Positions 6,551-7,766 of a stretch of DNA of 7,766 nt are shown one piece after another (position 1 is the stretch's first letter; each line of letters starts with the position of its first letter). The position numbers and the translations under genes are program-made. This DNA comes from an uncultured Achromobacter sp. (GTDB taxonomy: Bacteria; Pseudomonadota; Gammaproteobacteria; Burkholderiales; Burkholderiaceae_B), in assembly GCA_913775005.1 (NCBI GenBank), contig CAJYKY010000018.1, forward strand, positions 1 through 7,766. Reading direction: 5' to 3'. The notes beneath the pieces are model-generated. The model saw only the letters and a program-made list of their open reading frames with translations, was not told where the DNA came from and did no database searches.

Positions 6551-7468
6551 TCAGCCGCTCAGTTCGCTGGCGGTGGCGGCGGCCTGTTCCATCAGCCACG
6601 CGGCCACCACATCCGCATCGGGCGTGCTGCGGCGCGCATTGCGCACGAGCCAGTACGCGTGTTCGGTCGCCTGCGCCGCCTGGCCGCCCACCGCTTGCAA
6701 GCGGCCATCGGCCAGCATCGGCGCAATCAGCGCCACGCGCCCGAGCGCCACGCCATGTCCCGCCAGCGCGGCCAGCACGATCTGGTCGTACTGATTGAAG
6801 CGCAGCATGCATTTGGCGCGCGCGCGGTTCAGCCCGCGCGCGTTCAGCCATTCTGACCATTGCAGCCAAGGCCGCGTCGGGTCGTCGAATTCCAGCAGCA
6901 CATGTTGTTGCAGCGTGCGGGCATCCAGCTCGCGAGCCTGCAATGACGGATGCGCCACCGGCACCACCGATTCGCCAAACATCCACGCGGCGGCCTCGGG
7001 CACCAGGTCGCGCGGACTGTAGCGAATGGCGATATCCACACTTTCACGATCAATGTCGATCAGCCGGTTGTCGGCCGCCACGCGCACGTCGATATGCGGA
7101 TGCGCCGCCTGGAAGTCTCCCAGCCGGGGCAGCAGCCACAGCGACGCGACGCCGATCGTGGTGGTGACGGTGACGGGCGTGCGGCGCTCAGGCGCGCGCA
7201 GCTGTTCGGTCAGGTCGCCCAGCTGGCTGAGCCAGACGTCGGCCATGCGGAACAGTTGCGCGCCTTCAGACGTGAACGACACGCTGCGAAACCCGCGCAC
7301 CAGCAACGGCACGCCCAGGTGGGCTTCCAGCGCGCGGATCTGGCGGCTGACGGCAGACTGCGTCACATGCAGATCCTGCGCGGCCAGCGTAATGCTCATG
7401 CGGCGGCCCACGGCCACAAAGCCTCGGACGAGATCAAGCGGCGGGAGTTTGGCCAGCGGATATGACAT
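6551..7468 (-). CDS. LysR-type transcriptional regulator
   Basis: The 305-aa product has standard LysR length and layout. An N-terminal winged helix-turn-helix spans about residues 10-70 (SITLAAQDLHVTQSAVSRQ, then IRALEAHLGVPLLVR), with the usual SFTSEGAQLF after it. A linker helix follows, then a periplasmic-binding-protein-like effector domain from about residue 95, where GVASLWLLPRLGDFQAAHPHIDVRV and VDIAIRYSPRD are typical of the GcvA-like group. It should bind DNA as a tetramer and respond to a small molecule that cannot be identified from sequence. It is divergent from the hydroxychromene-carboxylate isomerase family gene, the usual arrangement for a LysR protein and its target, and it probably also represses itself. 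The start is ATG 7468, with only a weak GAG-containing Shine-Dalgarno. Its 3' end faces selD, but nothing suggests it controls selenium genes. Confidence 0.95.
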   Translation of the reverse strand: MSYPLAKLPPLDLVRGFVAVGRRMSITLAAQDLHVTQSAVSRQIRALEAHLGVPLLVRGFRSVSFTSEGAQLFRMADVWLSQLGDLTEQLRAPERRTPVTVTTTIGVASLWLLPRLGDFQAAHPHIDVRVAADNRLIDIDRESVDIAIRYSPRDLVPEAAAWMFGESVVPVAHPSLQARELDARTLQQHVLLEFDDPTRPWLQWSEWLNARGLNRARAKCMLRFNQYDQIVLAALAGHGVALGRVALIAPMLADGRLQAVGGQAAQATEHAYWLVRNARRSTPDADVVAAWLMEQAAATASELSG

Positions 7469-7605
7469 TCGTGAAACTCATGCGTATTGGGCGGAAATGT
7501 CGCTTGAGCAATAGTACGCCGACGGCGTTCAATAGCAGTCTGCAACACACGCCTGTGACGGCCACGTTGCGCCGTTGCTGTCTCTTTCCTGCTGGAGCTT
7601 CGCCG
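7469..7605. promoter_or_regulatory. divergent regulatory region with candidate LysR operator elements
   Basis: These 137 bp separate the LysR gene from its divergent neighbour. The AT-richer core, about 7500-7540, holds two CAATAG hexamers (7509-7514 and 7530-7535) spaced 21 bp start to start, or two helical turns. It also holds a near-palindrome ACGCCGACGGCGT (7516-7528) and a T-N11-A candidate (T7504 to A7516), the generic LysR box. TTGA at 7504 and TTCAA at 7528 form a loose inverted pair. GGAG at 7594-7597 is the Shine-Dalgarno of the downstream gene. No clear promoter was assigned. Confidence 0.4.
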
Positions 7606-7766
7606 ATGACCGCGCCTTTGCCTGAGCCCCCCTGCATGCAGATGTGGTTCGATTTCGCCAGCCCGTATAGCTATCTGGCCATCGAGCGGGTCGATGCGCT
7701 GGCCGAGCAGGCGGGCGTCACCGTGCAACTGCGGCCCTTCCTGCTGGGGCCGATATTCCAGGCGCA
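7606..7766 (+). CDS. 2-hydroxychromene-2-carboxylate isomerase family (DsbA-like/kappa-GST fold), 3' truncated
   Basis: Only the first 53 codons are in the window; the frame is open at the right edge. The N-terminus contains MWFDFASPYSYLAIERVDAL, the signature strand-loop-helix of the DsbA-related kappa-class glutathione transferases. Ser19 in SPYSY corresponds to the serine that activates glutathione in NahD-type isomerases. RPFLLGPIFQA is also characteristic of the family. Characterised members isomerise 2-hydroxychromene-2-carboxylate in naphthalene breakdown with glutathione as cofactor, but many homologues have other or unknown substrates. There is no signal peptide, so the protein should be cytosolic. 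The ATG at 7606 has GGAG at 7594-7597, 8 nt upstream; an internal ATG at 7636 would also keep the domain. The gene is probably controlled by the divergent LysR protein. The missing C-terminal part prevents a firmer call. Confidence 0.85.
   Translation, partial: MTAPLPEPPCMQMWFDFASPYSYLAIERVDALAEQAGVTVQLRPFLLGPIFQA

Overview
The window is GC-rich, densely packed bacterial chromosome. The protein families, gene order and high-GC codon use fit a betaproteobacterium of the Burkholderiales, perhaps an Achromobacter/Bordetella relative. The genus is inferred from overall character, not from a database comparison.

Left two-thirds: the core machinery for making and inserting selenocysteine. A selA gene (L-seryl-tRNA(Sec) selenium transferase) enters from the left edge, apparently with an unusual Ala/Thr/Pro-rich N-terminal extension whose start lies outside the window. 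It overlaps selB (Sec-specific elongation factor) by an ATGA junction. Only 25 nt after selB is selC, a complete tRNA-Sec with anticodon TCA, an 8-bp acceptor stem, a 5-bp T stem, a long variable arm and an encoded CCA. selD (selenophosphate synthetase, with Cys rather than Sec at the active site) lies about 1.8 kb further on. SelD makes selenophosphate, SelA uses it to convert Ser-tRNA(Sec) to Sec-tRNA(Sec), and SelB delivers that tRNA to recoded UGA codons. No selenoprotein gene with an in-frame UGA was recognised here, so the client (for example a formate dehydrogenase) must lie elsewhere.

Middle insert: between selC and selD are two minus-strand genes forming a likely operon. A Tat-signal transglutaminase-like cysteine protein is followed, 18 nt later, by a TlpA/thioredoxin-like protein with a signal peptide, a WCxxC site and a TTG start. 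Both should be exported. The transglutaminase-like gene is divergent from selD across a 151-bp region that holds a 16-nt perfect palindrome and weak promoter-like elements.

Right end: selD converges with a LysR-type regulator gene (minus strand) across 12 nt. The regulator is divergent from a gene cut off by the right edge, a DsbA-like/kappa-GST-type 2-hydroxychromene-2-carboxylate isomerase family protein. The 137-bp region between them is the natural place for LysR operators.

There is no gene-free stretch longer than about 160 bp, and no insertion sequence, CRISPR array or phage signature. The window looks like a well-known system with some unusual local details. I saw no convincing undescribed system.
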